Under the pieces are notes generated by a model. It was not told the DNA's origin. It saw only the letters and a program-made list of their open reading frames with translations, and did no database searches. Shown here in pieces: positions 17,191-26,269 of a DNA stretch of 64,000 nt; position 1 is the first letter of the stretch; every line of letters begins with the position of its first letter. The DNA is from Streptomyces lomondensis (GTDB lineage: Bacteria > Actinomycetota > Actinomycetes > Streptomycetales > Streptomycetaceae), in NCBI RefSeq assembly GCF_014651035.1, contig NZ_BMWC01000014.1, forward strand, positions 1-64,000, written 5' to 3'. The position numbers and the translations under genes were made by a program.

Positions 17191-19533
17191 ATGGAGGACG
17201 CCTCCGCTGCTGCGATCATCGACGCCCGCGGCATTGTGACGGGGTGGAGCGAGGGTGCCCGGCGGCTGACCGGCTACTCGGCCGAGGAGGCCGTGGGCCG
17301 GGCCGTGCGGGAGCTGCTCGCCGAGGATGTGCCGCCCGAGGCGGTGGCCGCGCGGTCGGGCACCGTCATGGTGCGCCACCGCGACGGTTACCTCGTCGGG
17401 GTCCGGGTGACAGCGTGCGCCGTGACCAGCCGGGACGGGAAACCGCACGGATACGTGGTCACCGCCGCACCACCCGGACGCGCGGAGACCTCCCTCGCGG
17501 GCCGCGCGTTCCAGCAGGCGTCCATGTCGATGTCCGTCTTCGACACCGGCCAGCGCTACCTGCGGCTCAACGAGGCCGCCTGCCAGGTGATGGGCGTGTC
17601 CGAGGAGACCCTGCTCGGCCGGCACTTCCCGGAGACCGTCGAGGAGGCCGAGCACAGCCGGGGCTTCAACTGGCACCTGCGCCACGTCGTCGAGACGGGC
17701 CGGCCGCTGCGGTACGAGAGCTACACCGGCGCACCCGCCCTGAACCGGGAGCACGCCTGGGTCACCGAGATGTGGCCGGTCCGGGACGCCGCCGGCCAAC
17801 TCCTGGGCACCGCCCTGGCCGCGTTCGACAGCACCGAGCAGTACTGGGCCCGGCAGCGGCTCGCCCTGCTGAACGAGGCCGCGGCCGCCATCGGCACCAC
17901 CCTGGACGTGGTGCGCACGGCCGAGGAGCTGATCGGCGTGGTGGTGCCCCGGTTCGCGGACTTCGCCAGCGTGGACCTGTTCGACTGGGTCCTCGGCGCG
18001 GACGAGCCGCCGGCGGTGTCCGCCGACGAGATCACGCTGCGGCGGGTCGCCCACGGCTCCGTCACCGAGGGCACGCCGGAAGCGGCCGTGCACCTGGGAG
18101 AAGTGGACGTCTACCCCTCGTTCTCGCCGATCGCCCGGGCGATGCGGGAGGGCCGGGCGATCATCAGCCAGGCAGGGGAGCCGGCGTTCATGCGCTGGGT
18201 CGCCGAGCGCAACGCGCGCGCCCCGGAAGGACGCCCCTACCGCATGGGCGTCCACTCCATGATGGCGGTACCGCTGCGGGCCCGCGGCACCACACTGGGG
18301 GTCGCCGTGGCCGTCCGCGTGGCGCAGCCGGACGACTACGGCGACGACGACTCGGTGTTCGCCGAGGAACTCGCCAGCCGGGCCGCGGTCTGCGTCGACA
18401 ACGCCCGCCGCTTCGCCCGCGAACGCACCACCGCCCTGGCCCTCCAGCACAGCCTGCTGCCCAAGGGCCTGCCCGGCCAGGCCGCCGTCGAGGTCGCCCA
18501 CCGCTATCTGCCCTCCGGCTCGGCGGCCGGCATCGGCGGCGACTGGTTCGACGTGATCCCGCTGTCGGGCAGCCGGGTCGCCCTGGTCGTCGGGGACGTC
18601 GTGGGCCACGGCATCCCCTCCTCGGCGACCATGGGCCGGCTGGTCACGGCCGTACGGACCCTCGCCGACGTGGACCTGCCGCCGGACGAACTCCTCACCC
18701 ACCTGGACGACCTGGTCACGCACCTCGCGTCCGACGACGAGGGCGACGAGGTCCCGGAACTCGGCGCGACCTGCCTGTACGCCGTCTACGACCCCGTCAC
18801 GCGCCGCCTGAACCTGGCCGCCGCCGGGCATCCCGCCCCCGCCCTGGTGCTGCCCGACAGGTCCGCCCGGCTGATCCCCATGAGCGCGGGGCCCCCGCTG
18901 GGCGTCGGGGGGCTGCCGTTCGAGGCGACGGAGCTCCAGCTGCCCGAGGGCTCCGTCGTCGCCCTCTACACCGACGGCCTCGTCGAGGACCGCGACCGCG
19001 ACGTCGACCACGCCACCGACGAGCTGTGCCGCGCCCTGACCGTGCCGGCCGACTCGCTCGACGCCCTGTGCGACACCGTGCTGAAGGCCGTACTGCCGGA
19101 GGAGCCCGGCGACGACGTGGCGCTGCTGCTGGCCCGCACCCGGGCGCTGGGCGCCGACCAGGTCGCCACCTGGGACGTGACGCCCGACCCCGCGCAGGTG
19201 GCCGCCACCCGCCAGGCCGCCACCGACCAGCTGACCGCGTGGGGCCTGGACGAGACGGCCTTCGTCACCGAACTCGTCGTCAGCGAGCTGGTCACCAACG
19301 CCATCCGGTACGGCGCCGCGCCCATCCAGCTCCGTCTGATCCGCGACCAGACCCTCATCTGCGAGGTCTCCGACGGCAGTTCGACCTCCCCGCATCTGCG
19401 GCGGGCGCACCAGGACGACGAGGGCGGCCGCGGCCTGCTGCTGGTCGCGCAGCTCACCCAGCGCTGGGGCAGCCGGCAGACCACCCGGGGCAAGACGATC
19501 TGGTGCGAGCAGTCGCTGACGCCGCTGTTCTGA
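17191..19533 (+). CDS. PAS-PAS-GAF-PP2C phosphatase with C-terminal HATPase (SpoIIE/RsbU type)
   Basis: A 780-residue signalling protein. Order: PAS (AIIDARGIVTGWSEGARRLT), second PAS (SVFDTGQRYLRLNEAACQVM), GAF (about 225-410, HSMMAVPLRARGTTLGVAVA), PP2C/SpoIIE domain (GIGGDWFDVIPLSGSRVALV, GDVVGHG, with metal-binding aspartates), and an RsbW-type kinase-like ATPase at the end (VSELVTNAIRYG, GGRGLLLVAQL). Such proteins dephosphorylate anti-sigma antagonists; the extra RsbW domain could act as an anti-sigma. It may feed the SigB-type factor in this window, but no direct partner is adjacent. ATG at 17191 is chosen over an upstream TTG because of the -10 at 17175-17180. Confidence 0.93.
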   Translation: MEDASAAAIIDARGIVTGWSEGARRLTGYSAEEAVGRAVRELLAEDVPPEAVAARSGTVMVRHRDGYLVGVRVTACAVTSRDGKPHGYVVTAAPPGRAETSLAGRAFQQASMSMSVFDTGQRYLRLNEAACQVMGVSEETLLGRHFPETVEEAEHSRGFNWHLRHVVETGRPLRYESYTGAPALNREHAWVTEMWPVRDAAGQLLGTALAAFDSTEQYWARQRLALLNEAAAAIGTTLDVVRTAEELIGVVVPRFADFASVDLFDWVLGADEPPAVSADEITLRRVAHGSVTEGTPEAAVHLGEVDVYPSFSPIARAMREGRAIISQAGEPAFMRWVAERNARAPEGRPYRMGVHSMMAVPLRARGTTLGVAVAVRVAQPDDYGDDDSVFAEELASRAAVCVDNARRFARERTTALALQHSLLPKGLPGQAAVEVAHRYLPSGSAAGIGGDWFDVIPLSGSRVALVVGDVVGHGIPSSATMGRLVTAVRTLADVDLPPDELLTHLDDLVTHLASDDEGDEVPELGATCLYAVYDPVTRRLNLAAAGHPAPALVLPDRSARLIPMSAGPPLGVGGLPFEATELQLPEGSVVALYTDGLVEDRDRDVDHATDELCRALTVPADSLDALCDTVLKAVLPEEPGDDVALLLARTRALGADQVATWDVTPDPAQVAATRQAATDQLTAWGLDETAFVTELVVSELVTNAIRYGAAPIQLRLIRDQTLICEVSDGSSTSPHLRRAHQDDEGGRGLLLVAQLTQRWGSRQTTRGKTIWCEQSLTPLF

Positions 19534-19548
19534 CCGGATCAGGAGACT

Positions 19549-20421
19549 CTAGGTATCGGGAAGCTCAGCGGAGCCGCCTGCTGATCGTGGCGAGGCGGAC
19601 GGTACCGCGGTGACGGCGCCCAGGAGGCGCAGGCCGTCGTGGGAGGGAGTGCCGGGCGCGGCGGTGAGGGCGATGAGGTGCTGCTCCGGGTCGGCCGCGT
19701 CGGTCAGGGTGGACCAGTCGAGGGTGAGTTCGCCGACCATCGGGTGGCGCAGGTCCTTGGTGCCCGCGGTCCGTGCGGCCACGCGGTGGTCGCCCCACCA
19801 GGTCCTGAAGTCCGGGTCCCGCACCGACAGTTCTCCCACCAGCGTCGTCAGGCGCGGATTCTCCGGGTCCCGGGCCGCCTCCATCCGTAACTGCGCCACG
19901 CAGGCTCGCGCCATGTAGTCCCAGTCGATGTAGAGGGCCCGTACGGCCGGGTCGCGGAACACCAGGCGTACGAAGTTGCGTCGATCCTCCGGGATGAGTG
20001 CGAAGTCGGTGAACAGGGCGGCAGCCAGCGAGTTCCACGCCAGGACGTCGGTGCACCGGCCGAGGACGAGGGCCGGGGTGTTGGTGAGATCGTCGAGCAG
20101 GCGCCGCAACTGCGGCTGGACCTGCTGGGCGGGCCGCCGGCGTGGTCGGCCGGCGTCCTTGCCCGACAGCTCGAAGAGGTAGGCCCGTTCGTCCTCACTG
20201 AGCCGCAGCGCGCGGGCAAGGGCGTGCAGTACCGGCTCGGAGGCCCGGCGACGCCCCTGTTCCAGGCGGGTGTAGTAGTCGGGGCTGATCGACGCCAGGA
20301 GGGCCACCTCCTCCCGGCGCAGACCCGGGACCCGCCGCCGCCCGTCGTCGGGGAGCCCGGCCGTCGCGGGGCTCAGCTCCCCGCGCCGGGCCTTGAGGAA
20401 GTCGCCCAGTTCGCTGCTCAT
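19549..20421 (-). CDS. MmyB-type (XRE) helix-turn-helix regulator with a TTA codon
   Basis: A 290-residue regulator: an XRE helix-turn-helix (RREEVALLASISPDYYTRLE, QGRRRASEPVL), then a large MmyB-like ligand-binding domain (LVLGRCTDVLAWNSLAAALF, RNFVRLVFRDPAVRALYIDW, DPDFRTWWGDHRV). Members bind fatty acid-like ligands and typically control a divergent oxidoreductase or hydrolase gene, as here. Leu178 is encoded by TTA (complement of 19888-19890), one of only three in-frame TTA codons seen in the window, implying dependence on the bldA tRNA. Start at 20421. Confidence 0.92.
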   Translation of the reverse strand: MSSELGDFLKARRGELSPATAGLPDDGRRRVPGLRREEVALLASISPDYYTRLEQGRRRASEPVLHALARALRLSEDERAYLFELSGKDAGRPRRRPAQQVQPQLRRLLDDLTNTPALVLGRCTDVLAWNSLAAALFTDFALIPEDRRNFVRLVFRDPAVRALYIDWDYMARACVAQLRMEAARDPENPRLTTLVGELSVRDPDFRTWWGDHRVAARTAGTKDLRHPMVGELTLDWSTLTDAADPEQHLIALTAAPGTPSHDGLRLLGAVTAVPSASPRSAGGSAELPDT

Positions 20422-20452
20422 GCGATCAAGTCTCGCAGCGCGGAACGGCCCG

Positions 20453-20481
20453 TTGAGGGGGCCAGTTCTGTCCCCTTATCC
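20453..20481 (+). promoter_or_regulatory. Promoter of the alpha/beta hydrolase gene
   Basis: TTGAGG (20453-20458), a 17-base spacer, TTATCC (20476-20481). Transcription would start near 20488, 24 bases before the ATG at 20512. It lies in the 90-base gap between the MmyB-type regulator and the hydrolase. Confidence 0.5.
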
Positions 20482-20511
20482 CCGCGTGCGGCGCCTGCCA
20501 GGGTCGAGGGC

Positions 20512-21405
20512 ATGAAGACAGACGTCACCTTCCTCAGCGGCGATCTCACGCTCGCCGGCATCCTCTTCCTGCCCGACGCGCCCACCGCCGGCCGGCTCCC
20601 GGCCGTCGTCGTCTCCCACCCGGGCGGCGGCGTGAAGGAGCAGACCGCGAGCATCTACGCCGAGCGTCTGGCCCGCGAGGGCTTCGCCGCGCTGGTCTTC
20701 GACGCCGCCCACCAGGGCGAGAGCGAGGGCGAGCCGCGTGGTCTGGAGGACCCCTTCCGGCGCGCCGAGGACATCAAGTCCGCCGTGAGCTTCCTGGCCA
20801 CCCGCGACGAGATCGATCCGGACCGGATCGGCGCTCTGGGTATCTGCGCCTCCGGCGGCTACGTCCCCTACGCCGCCCAGACCGACCTGCGCGTCAAGGC
20901 CGTCGCCACGGTCAGCGCGGTGGACCTGGGATCGGTGATGCGCGAGGGCCTGGGCCGCACCCAGGACCCGCGGACCATGCGCTCGATGCTCGAACTCGCG
21001 AATGCCGCACGCACCGCTCAGGCCCGCGGCGAGGCCGTCCCCCGGCAGGAGTGGATCACCGAGGCCGTGGACGCCGAGACCTACGAGTACTACCGCACTC
21101 CGCGCGGTCACCACCCCCGCGCGGTCCGGCCCTGGCCCGTCCGCAGCCTCGACCAGATCATCCAGTTCCAGGCGTACGCCTTGATCCGCCTCATCTCGCC
21201 CCGCCCCCTGCTGATGATCGTCGGGTCCGACGCGAACACGGCGTACATCAGCCGTGCAGCCATCGAGCAGGCAGCCGAGCCCAAGGAACTCTTCGTCATC
21301 GACGGCGCCACGCACATCTCCCTCTACGACAAGGACGAGCACGTCACCCCGGCCGTCGCCAAGCTCACCGCCTTCTACGCCACCCACCTCGCCGCCGGAT
21401 CCTGA
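20512..21405 (+). CDS. Alpha/beta hydrolase
   Basis: A 297-residue cytoplasmic alpha/beta hydrolase. The oxyanion region is VVVSHPGGGVKEQ, and the nucleophile elbow is GICASGGY, where the nucleophile may be the cysteine, as in dienelactone-hydrolase-like enzymes. A late Asp (IVGSDAN) and His (DGATHISLYDK) complete a possible triad. A substrate cannot be assigned. ATG at 20512 has GAGGG a few bases upstream. It is divergent from the MmyB-type regulator, the classical arrangement for a regulator and its target. Confidence 0.86.
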   Translation: MKTDVTFLSGDLTLAGILFLPDAPTAGRLPAVVVSHPGGGVKEQTASIYAERLAREGFAALVFDAAHQGESEGEPRGLEDPFRRAEDIKSAVSFLATRDEIDPDRIGALGICASGGYVPYAAQTDLRVKAVATVSAVDLGSVMREGLGRTQDPRTMRSMLELANAARTAQARGEAVPRQEWITEAVDAETYEYYRTPRGHHPRAVRPWPVRSLDQIIQFQAYALIRLISPRPLLMIVGSDANTAYISRAAIEQAAEPKELFVIDGATHISLYDKDEHVTPAVAKLTAFYATHLAAGS

Positions 21406-21417
21406 CCCCTCACGCGC

Positions 21418-22032
21418 TCACTCCCCGGCCGCGTCCGAGGCGACCTGGGCGAGGGTGCGGCCGGACTTGGCCGAACGCGCCCGGCGCGGATCGGGGGCGC
21501 CGTGCGTACGGGCCCGGTCCCCGGCCCGCTTCACCAGCAGCCAGGCCTCCTCACCGTCGCCGCCCGCACCGCTGCGGAACCGGGTCAGGGCGTACTCGCC
21601 GTGCAGTTTCGAGCCGCTCAGCCGGAACGTGGCGTGCCCGCGCTCCAGCGACTCCGCGAAGTTTACGGGCCGCCCCTTGCGGTCGTGGCTCAGCGGCTCG
21701 TACGTGCCGTGGTCCCAGACGATCACGGTGCCGCCGCCGTACTCGCCCCGCGGGATCACGCCCTCGAACTCCTCGTACTCCAGCGGATGGTCCTCCGTGG
21801 GCACGGCCAGCCGCTTGTCCTTCGGGTCCGCCGAGGGGCCCTTCGGGATCGACCAGGACTTCAGCACGTCGTCCACCTGAAGCCGGAAGTCGAAGTGCAT
21901 CGTGGACGCGTCATGGATCTGCACCACGAACCGGGGCAGGTCCCCGCAGGAGGCACCGCTGCCCCGGGGCTCGCCGGTCCGGTCGAAGTCGCGCTTGCCG
22001 CGGTAGTCCCGCAGCCGGTCCCGCTCAGCCAC
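21418..22032 (-). CDS. LigD-type 3'-phosphoesterase
   Basis: A stand-alone 204-residue phosphoesterase homologous to the PE domain of bacterial NHEJ LigD. It removes 3' phosphates and single ribonucleotides at broken ends. Motifs: RFVVQIHDASTMHFDFRLQV (metal-binding His/Asp), SWSIPKGPSADPKDKRLAV, EYEEFEGVIPRGEYGGGTV and ESLERGHATFRLSGSKLHGE. It has no ligase or polymerase domain. GTG at 22032 has GGAGGG 7-12 bases upstream. The DNA ligase at 12.5 kb could be its partner. Confidence 0.92.
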   Translation of the reverse strand: MAERDRLRDYRGKRDFDRTGEPRGSGASCGDLPRFVVQIHDASTMHFDFRLQVDDVLKSWSIPKGPSADPKDKRLAVPTEDHPLEYEEFEGVIPRGEYGGGTVIVWDHGTYEPLSHDRKGRPVNFAESLERGHATFRLSGSKLHGEYALTRFRSGAGGDGEEAWLLVKRAGDRARTHGAPDPRRARSAKSGRTLAQVASDAAGE

Positions 22033-22069
22033 CTGCGGCTCCCTCCTGCTCGCGGGCCCCGGGTACCCG

Positions 22070-22900
22070 TCAGAACTCCTCGTGCACCTCGGGGTCCCCG
22101 CCGACCCGCCGGTGCGCCCGGCCGGCCACGGCCCGCATCTCGTCCTCGCCCAGCTCGAAGCCGAAGACGTCGAGGTTGGCGCGCTGCCGCTCGGGGTTCG
22201 CCGACTTCGGGACGGGCACCGCGCCCAGCTGCGTGTGCCAGCGCAGCACGACCTGCCCGGGCGTGACCCCGTGCGCCTCGGCGATCCGTGTCACGGCGGG
22301 GTCCTCCAGCAGGGGCGTGCCCCGGCCCAACGGGCTGTAGCTCTCGGTGACGATGCCCTTGCCCGCGTGGAAGGCGCGCAGTTCGTCCTGCGGCAGGAAG
22401 GGGTGCAGTTCGATCTGGTTGACCGAGGGCAGGACCCCGGTCTCCTTCTCCAGCCGCTCGATGTGCCCGGCCGTGAAGTTCGAGACGCCGATCGACCGCA
22501 CGAGACCGTCCTCGCGCAGCTTGATCATGGCCTTCCAGGAGTCGACGTACCGGTCCACGCGCGGCAGCGGCCAGTGGATCAGGTACAGGTCGACGTACTC
22601 CAGCCCGAGGCGGGCCCGGGACTCCTCGAAGGAGGCGAGGGTCTCCTCGTAGCCGTGGTGCCGGCCCGGGAGCTTCGTCGTCACGACGATCTCCTCGCGC
22701 GGCACCACGCCGGAGGCCACGGCACGGCCGACCCCCGTCTCGTTGCGGTAGTTCGTCGCCGTGTCGATCAGGCGGTAGCCCGCCTCCAGGGCCGAGAGGA
22801 CCGCCGCTTGCGCCTCGTCGTCGCCGAGCGGCCAGGTGCCCAGGCCCAGGGCGGGGAGGGTGGTGCCGTCGTTGAGCGTGTGCGTCGGGATGCTGATCAC
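22070..22900 (-). CDS. Aldo/keto reductase
   Basis: A 276-residue NADPH-dependent oxidoreductase of the AKR5 type. The catalytic tetrad is visible: Asp and Tyr in LIDTATNYRNE, Lys in VTTKLPGRHHG and His in LYLIHWPLPRVD. Cofactor binding is indicated by GVSNFTAGHIERLEKETGV and KSANPERQRANLDVF. GTG at 22900 has GGAAGG 6-8 bases upstream. A metabolic role is unclear; these enzymes reduce 2,5-diketogluconate-like compounds or detoxify aldehydes. It is divergent from the LacI gene but is probably independent of the sugar locus. Confidence 0.92.
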   Translation of the reverse strand: MISIPTHTLNDGTTLPALGLGTWPLGDDEAQAAVLSALEAGYRLIDTATNYRNETGVGRAVASGVVPREEIVVTTKLPGRHHGYEETLASFEESRARLGLEYVDLYLIHWPLPRVDRYVDSWKAMIKLREDGLVRSIGVSNFTAGHIERLEKETGVLPSVNQIELHPFLPQDELRAFHAGKGIVTESYSPLGRGTPLLEDPAVTRIAEAHGVTPGQVVLRWHTQLGAVPVPKSANPERQRANLDVFGFELGEDEMRAVAGRAHRRVGGDPEVHEEF

Positions 22901-22979
22901 CGTCGGACCTTCCCGTTGACTGTGTCGTCCCTCCAGCGTCACGGATAGGGTGAGCAATGATCAACCGGACAGGTGGGGG

Positions 22980-24062
22980 ATGAGGACGGCGGACGGCATG
23001 GGCAGCGCCGAGCAGCGGCCGGCGACGGGATCGGGGCGTCCCACCTCGCGGGACGTCGCCCGGCTCGCCGGCGTGTCGCACACCGCGGTGTCGTTCGTGT
23101 TCAACGGCCGCGCCGAGGGCAACCTCTCGCCCGCCACGCAGGAACGCATCCGGCAGGCCGCCGCCCAGCTCGGCTACCGCCCCGACCCCGTCGCCCGCGG
23201 CCTGCGCCGCAGCCGTACGGCCGTGATCGGCCTGGTCACCGACGAGATCGCCTCCTCGCCCTTCGCCGGGCGGCTGCTGCGCGGCGCCATGGACACCGCC
23301 TGGACCGGCGAGCACCTGGTCCTCACCGTGGACTCCGGCGGCGACCCGGCCAAGGAGGACGCGGCGGTCGCCGAACTCCTCGACCGGCGCGTCGACGGCA
23401 TCATCTACGCGGCCATGTCCCTGCGCCGCGTCCGCGTCCCCGAGGGCCTGCACCGCACCCACTCCGTGCTGGCCAACTGCCTGCCCGAGGACGACTCGCT
23501 GCCCGCCGTCATCCCCGCCGAGCGCGCGGGCGGCCGTACGGCGGCCCGGCTGCTGCTGGAGCAGGGACACCGGCGGGTCGCGCTCGTCGGCGGGCAGGAC
23601 GACATCGCCTCGGTGGAGCGGCTGCGCGGCTTCCGCGACGCGCTGCGCGCCGAGGGCATCACCGTCCCCCGCGACTGGGTCGTGCGGACCGGAGGGGAGA
23701 TCTCCGGCGGGTACCAGGGCGCCGTCCGCCTTCTCGACGGGGCACCGGCCGACCGGCGGCCCACCGGCGTCTTCGCGTACAACGACCGGGTCGCGGCGGG
23801 CATCCTGCACGCCGCGACCCGGCTCGGGATCGCCGTACCCGGCGACCTGTCGGTGGTGGGCTACGACGACCAGGAGCACATGGCCGCCTACCTCGCGCCG
23901 CCCCTCACCACCGTCGCGCTGCCCCACCGGGCGATGGGGGAGACGGCCGCGCGGCTCCTGCTGGACGCCATCGCCACCGGCCGGACGCCGCCCGCCACGG
24001 TGCGGCGCCTGGCCTGCCCGGTGATCAGCCGCGCGTCGGTGGGACCAGCGCCCATCCGGTGA
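22980..24062 (+). CDS. LacI family regulator of the fructan locus
   Basis: A 360-residue repressor with the N-terminal LacI helix-turn-helix (TSRDVARLAGVSHTAVSFVF, hinge NGRAEGNLSPATQERIRQAA) and a periplasmic-binding-protein-like sensor domain (VIGLVTDEIASSPFAGRLLR to MGETAARLLLDAIATG). Start sites at 22950 (GTG), 22980 (ATG) and 22998 (ATG) are all possible; 22980 is preferred because AGGTGG lies 3-5 bases upstream. Its 3' end overlaps the leftward GH32 gene by 38 bases. It most likely represses the sugar genes by binding the operators at 28645 and 28726. Confidence 0.9.
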   Translation: MRTADGMGSAEQRPATGSGRPTSRDVARLAGVSHTAVSFVFNGRAEGNLSPATQERIRQAAAQLGYRPDPVARGLRRSRTAVIGLVTDEIASSPFAGRLLRGAMDTAWTGEHLVLTVDSGGDPAKEDAAVAELLDRRVDGIIYAAMSLRRVRVPEGLHRTHSVLANCLPEDDSLPAVIPAERAGGRTAARLLLEQGHRRVALVGGQDDIASVERLRGFRDALRAEGITVPRDWVVRTGGEISGGYQGAVRLLDGAPADRRPTGVFAYNDRVAAGILHAATRLGIAVPGDLSVVGYDDQEHMAAYLAPPLTTVALPHRAMGETAARLLLDAIATGRTPPATVRRLACPVISRASVGPAPIR

Positions 24063-25401
24063 CGGCCGCGCCGGACGGCACGCTCAACTCCCTGGTGTCG
24101 TCCGCCCGTCGGTAGACACGCTCGGTGATCGTGGCGCGGTCGCCGACGAACAGTTCGTACAGGGAGCCGTCGACGAGGACGCGTACCGTGAGCTCCTCGC
24201 CCGGTGGCACCCGGACGACGATCGGCGTCCCGGCGTCCGTGCGGGGCCAGTCGCCCCGGTCCAGCGTCACCGTGCCCTCGGCCGGATCCAGGGCGACCGT
24301 CAGCTCGGCGCCCGAAGCCGAGCGCAGGAGACTCACGCTGGTGCGGCCACGGGCGCTGACGGTCAGGTCGTACGCCTCCGGCAGCGCGGCCCGGCCCGGG
24401 GCGGTGACGAACGGTTCGGCGGCGTGCAGCCGGTCCAGCTCCGGGGCCGGGGCCACGCGCAGCGCCCCGTCCGGGTGGACGTCGACGACACGGGGAGCGG
24501 TGAGGACACCGGCCCAGTCTGCATCGCCTTGCTCGCGGGCCTCCCAGGACCAGCCCCACATCAGGGCGCGGTCCGGCTCCTGGAGCACGGCGGGGGCGTA
24601 GAAGTCGCGGCCGTGGTCGAGCCGGCCGCCCGTGCGCGCGGCGAAGCGGAGCTCCGCGTCCAGACGGCCCGTCAGGTAGCCGGTCGTCCACGGGTTGCCG
24701 TCCCACAGCGACACGACCAGAACCCAGTCGCCGCCCCGCGTGGCGTACAGCTGCGGGCACTCCCAGCCGGTCGCCCGGTCCCCGAACGCGGCCCGGGCGG
24801 CCGGGTCCCGGCCGTCCAGGAGTACGCCCGCGAACCGCCAGTCGGACAGGTCGTCGCAGTCGTACAGCAGGACCGACGGAGTACCGTCCGCGTGCCCCGC
24901 GCCGACCAGCGCCCAGCGCCGCCCGTCGTGCCGGAAGACGAACGGGTCGCGGAACATCGTCACGTCCAGGCCCTCCGGCGGGCCCGTCACGACCGGGTGG
25001 GGCAGGGGAGTCCACTCGGTCAGCGCGGGGTCGTCCGGGTCCGCCGCCCGGGCCAGGCAGATCGCGCCGAGGCCGGTGTGGTTCCGGTCGACCCCGGTGT
25101 AGACGGCCGTCGGCACGCCCCCGTCGTCGACGACGCACCCCGACCAGCAGCCCGCCTCGTCCGGGCCGCCCGGGGCCGGGGTGAGCGCGATCGGGTGGTG
25201 CTCCCAGGTGACGAGGTCGGCGCTGGAGGCGTGGCCCCAGTGGACGTTCGCGTGCACGGGTGCGTCCGGGTTGTGCTGGTAGAAGAGGTGGTGGCGGCCA
25301 CGCCAGCGGAAGGGACCGTTGGGGTCGTTCATCCAGTGGGCGGGCGGGCGGACCCGGAAACGCGGGGCGTGCGGGTCCTGCGGGGGAGCGGCGAGGCTCA
25401 A
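24025..25401 (-). CDS. Cytoplasmic GH32 fructan hydrolase (beta-fructofuranosidase)
   Basis: A 458-residue GH32 enzyme without a signal peptide, acting on imported sucrose or short fructans. The nucleophile lies in AHWMNDPNG, the transition-state Asp in MFRDPFVF, and the acid/base Glu in WECPQLYA. A C-terminal beta-sandwich follows. The start is TTG at 25401: AGGAG lies 8 bases upstream and TTGA overlaps the stop of the permease gene. A downstream Met lies inside the catalytic motif, so it cannot be the start. Last gene of the ABC operon. Confidence 0.94.
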   Translation of the reverse strand: MSLAAPPQDPHAPRFRVRPPAHWMNDPNGPFRWRGRHHLFYQHNPDAPVHANVHWGHASSADLVTWEHHPIALTPAPGGPDEAGCWSGCVVDDGGVPTAVYTGVDRNHTGLGAICLARAADPDDPALTEWTPLPHPVVTGPPEGLDVTMFRDPFVFRHDGRRWALVGAGHADGTPSVLLYDCDDLSDWRFAGVLLDGRDPAARAAFGDRATGWECPQLYATRGGDWVLVVSLWDGNPWTTGYLTGRLDAELRFAARTGGRLDHGRDFYAPAVLQEPDRALMWGWSWEAREQGDADWAGVLTAPRVVDVHPDGALRVAPAPELDRLHAAEPFVTAPGRAALPEAYDLTVSARGRTSVSLLRSASGAELTVALDPAEGTVTLDRGDWPRTDAGTPIVVRVPPGEELTVRVLVDGSLYELFVGDRATITERVYRRADDTRELSVPSGAAVTGWALVPPTRG

Positions 25402-26252
25402 CGGTTGACTCCTGCGGACGTGATGCCCTCGCGCAGAGGGCGCTGGCCGACGACGAACACGAGGACGGCGGGGATCATGGAGAGCACGACACCGGCGAGG
25501 ACGACCGAGATGGAGCCGGTGCCGAGGTTGCCCTGGAGGGAGACCAGCCCCAGCGGCAACGTGTAGTTCTGGCCCGACGTCTCCAGGATCAGCGGCCGGA
25601 AGAACTCGTTCCAGTGGTAGTTGAACGCCAGGACACCGACGATCGCGAGGCCGGGCGCGGCCAGCGGGGCGTACACGGACCGGAAGGTCCGCCAGGGCCC
25701 GGCCCCGTCCAGCATCGCCGCCTCGCCGAGGTCCTTGGGCATGCCCAGGAAGTACTGCCGCATCAGGAACGTGCCGAAGGCGGTCGGGAACGCCGGGATG
25801 ATCAGCCCGAGCAGGGTGTCGGTCAGGCTCATCGACTTCAGGACCAGGAACACCGGCACGATGGTGACCTGCAGCGGCACCATCATCGTCGCCAGGACCA
25901 GCCCGAACAGCGGCTTCTTGAAACGGAACTCCAGCCGGGCGAAGGCGTATCCGGCAAGTCCCGCCGTGATCATCTGGCCGACCGCGATCAGGGCCGTGAC
26001 CAGCGTGGAGTTCAGCGCCAGCAGCCAGACGTCGATCTGGTCGAACACCCCACGGTACGCCTCGGTGGAGGGGTCGGACGGGATGAGCTGGGGCGGCAGG
26101 TCGAACGCCTCGGCGGGGGTGCGCAGCGAGGTGGAGACGGTCCACACCACCGGGCCGAGCGTGAGCAGCGCGCACACGGTCAGCCCGGCGATCCGCGCCC
26201 AGGGCGCCAGCCCGTGCCGCACGCGGCTGGAGGACAGGGTTGCTTGGCTCAT
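25398..26252 (-). CDS. Sugar ABC permease (MalG type)
   Basis: A 284-residue permease with six hydrophobic segments. The EAA loop is EAAMLDGAGPWRTFRSVY followed by PLAAPGLAIVG, the site that docks the ATPase. MPKDLGEAA precedes it, as in CUT1 transporters. The start at 26252 (MSQATLSS) lies 18 bases after the previous stop. No ATPase gene is in the operon, so a shared MsiK-type ATPase is expected, as usual in Streptomyces. The stop overlaps the GH32 start (TTGA). Confidence 0.94.
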   Translation of the reverse strand: MSQATLSSSRVRHGLAPWARIAGLTVCALLTLGPVVWTVSTSLRTPAEAFDLPPQLIPSDPSTEAYRGVFDQIDVWLLALNSTLVTALIAVGQMITAGLAGYAFARLEFRFKKPLFGLVLATMMVPLQVTIVPVFLVLKSMSLTDTLLGLIIPAFPTAFGTFLMRQYFLGMPKDLGEAAMLDGAGPWRTFRSVYAPLAAPGLAIVGVLAFNYHWNEFFRPLILETSGQNYTLPLGLVSLQGNLGTGSISVVLAGVVLSMIPAVLVFVVGQRPLREGITSAGVNR

Positions 26253-26269
26253 GGGAAGACTCACCCGGC

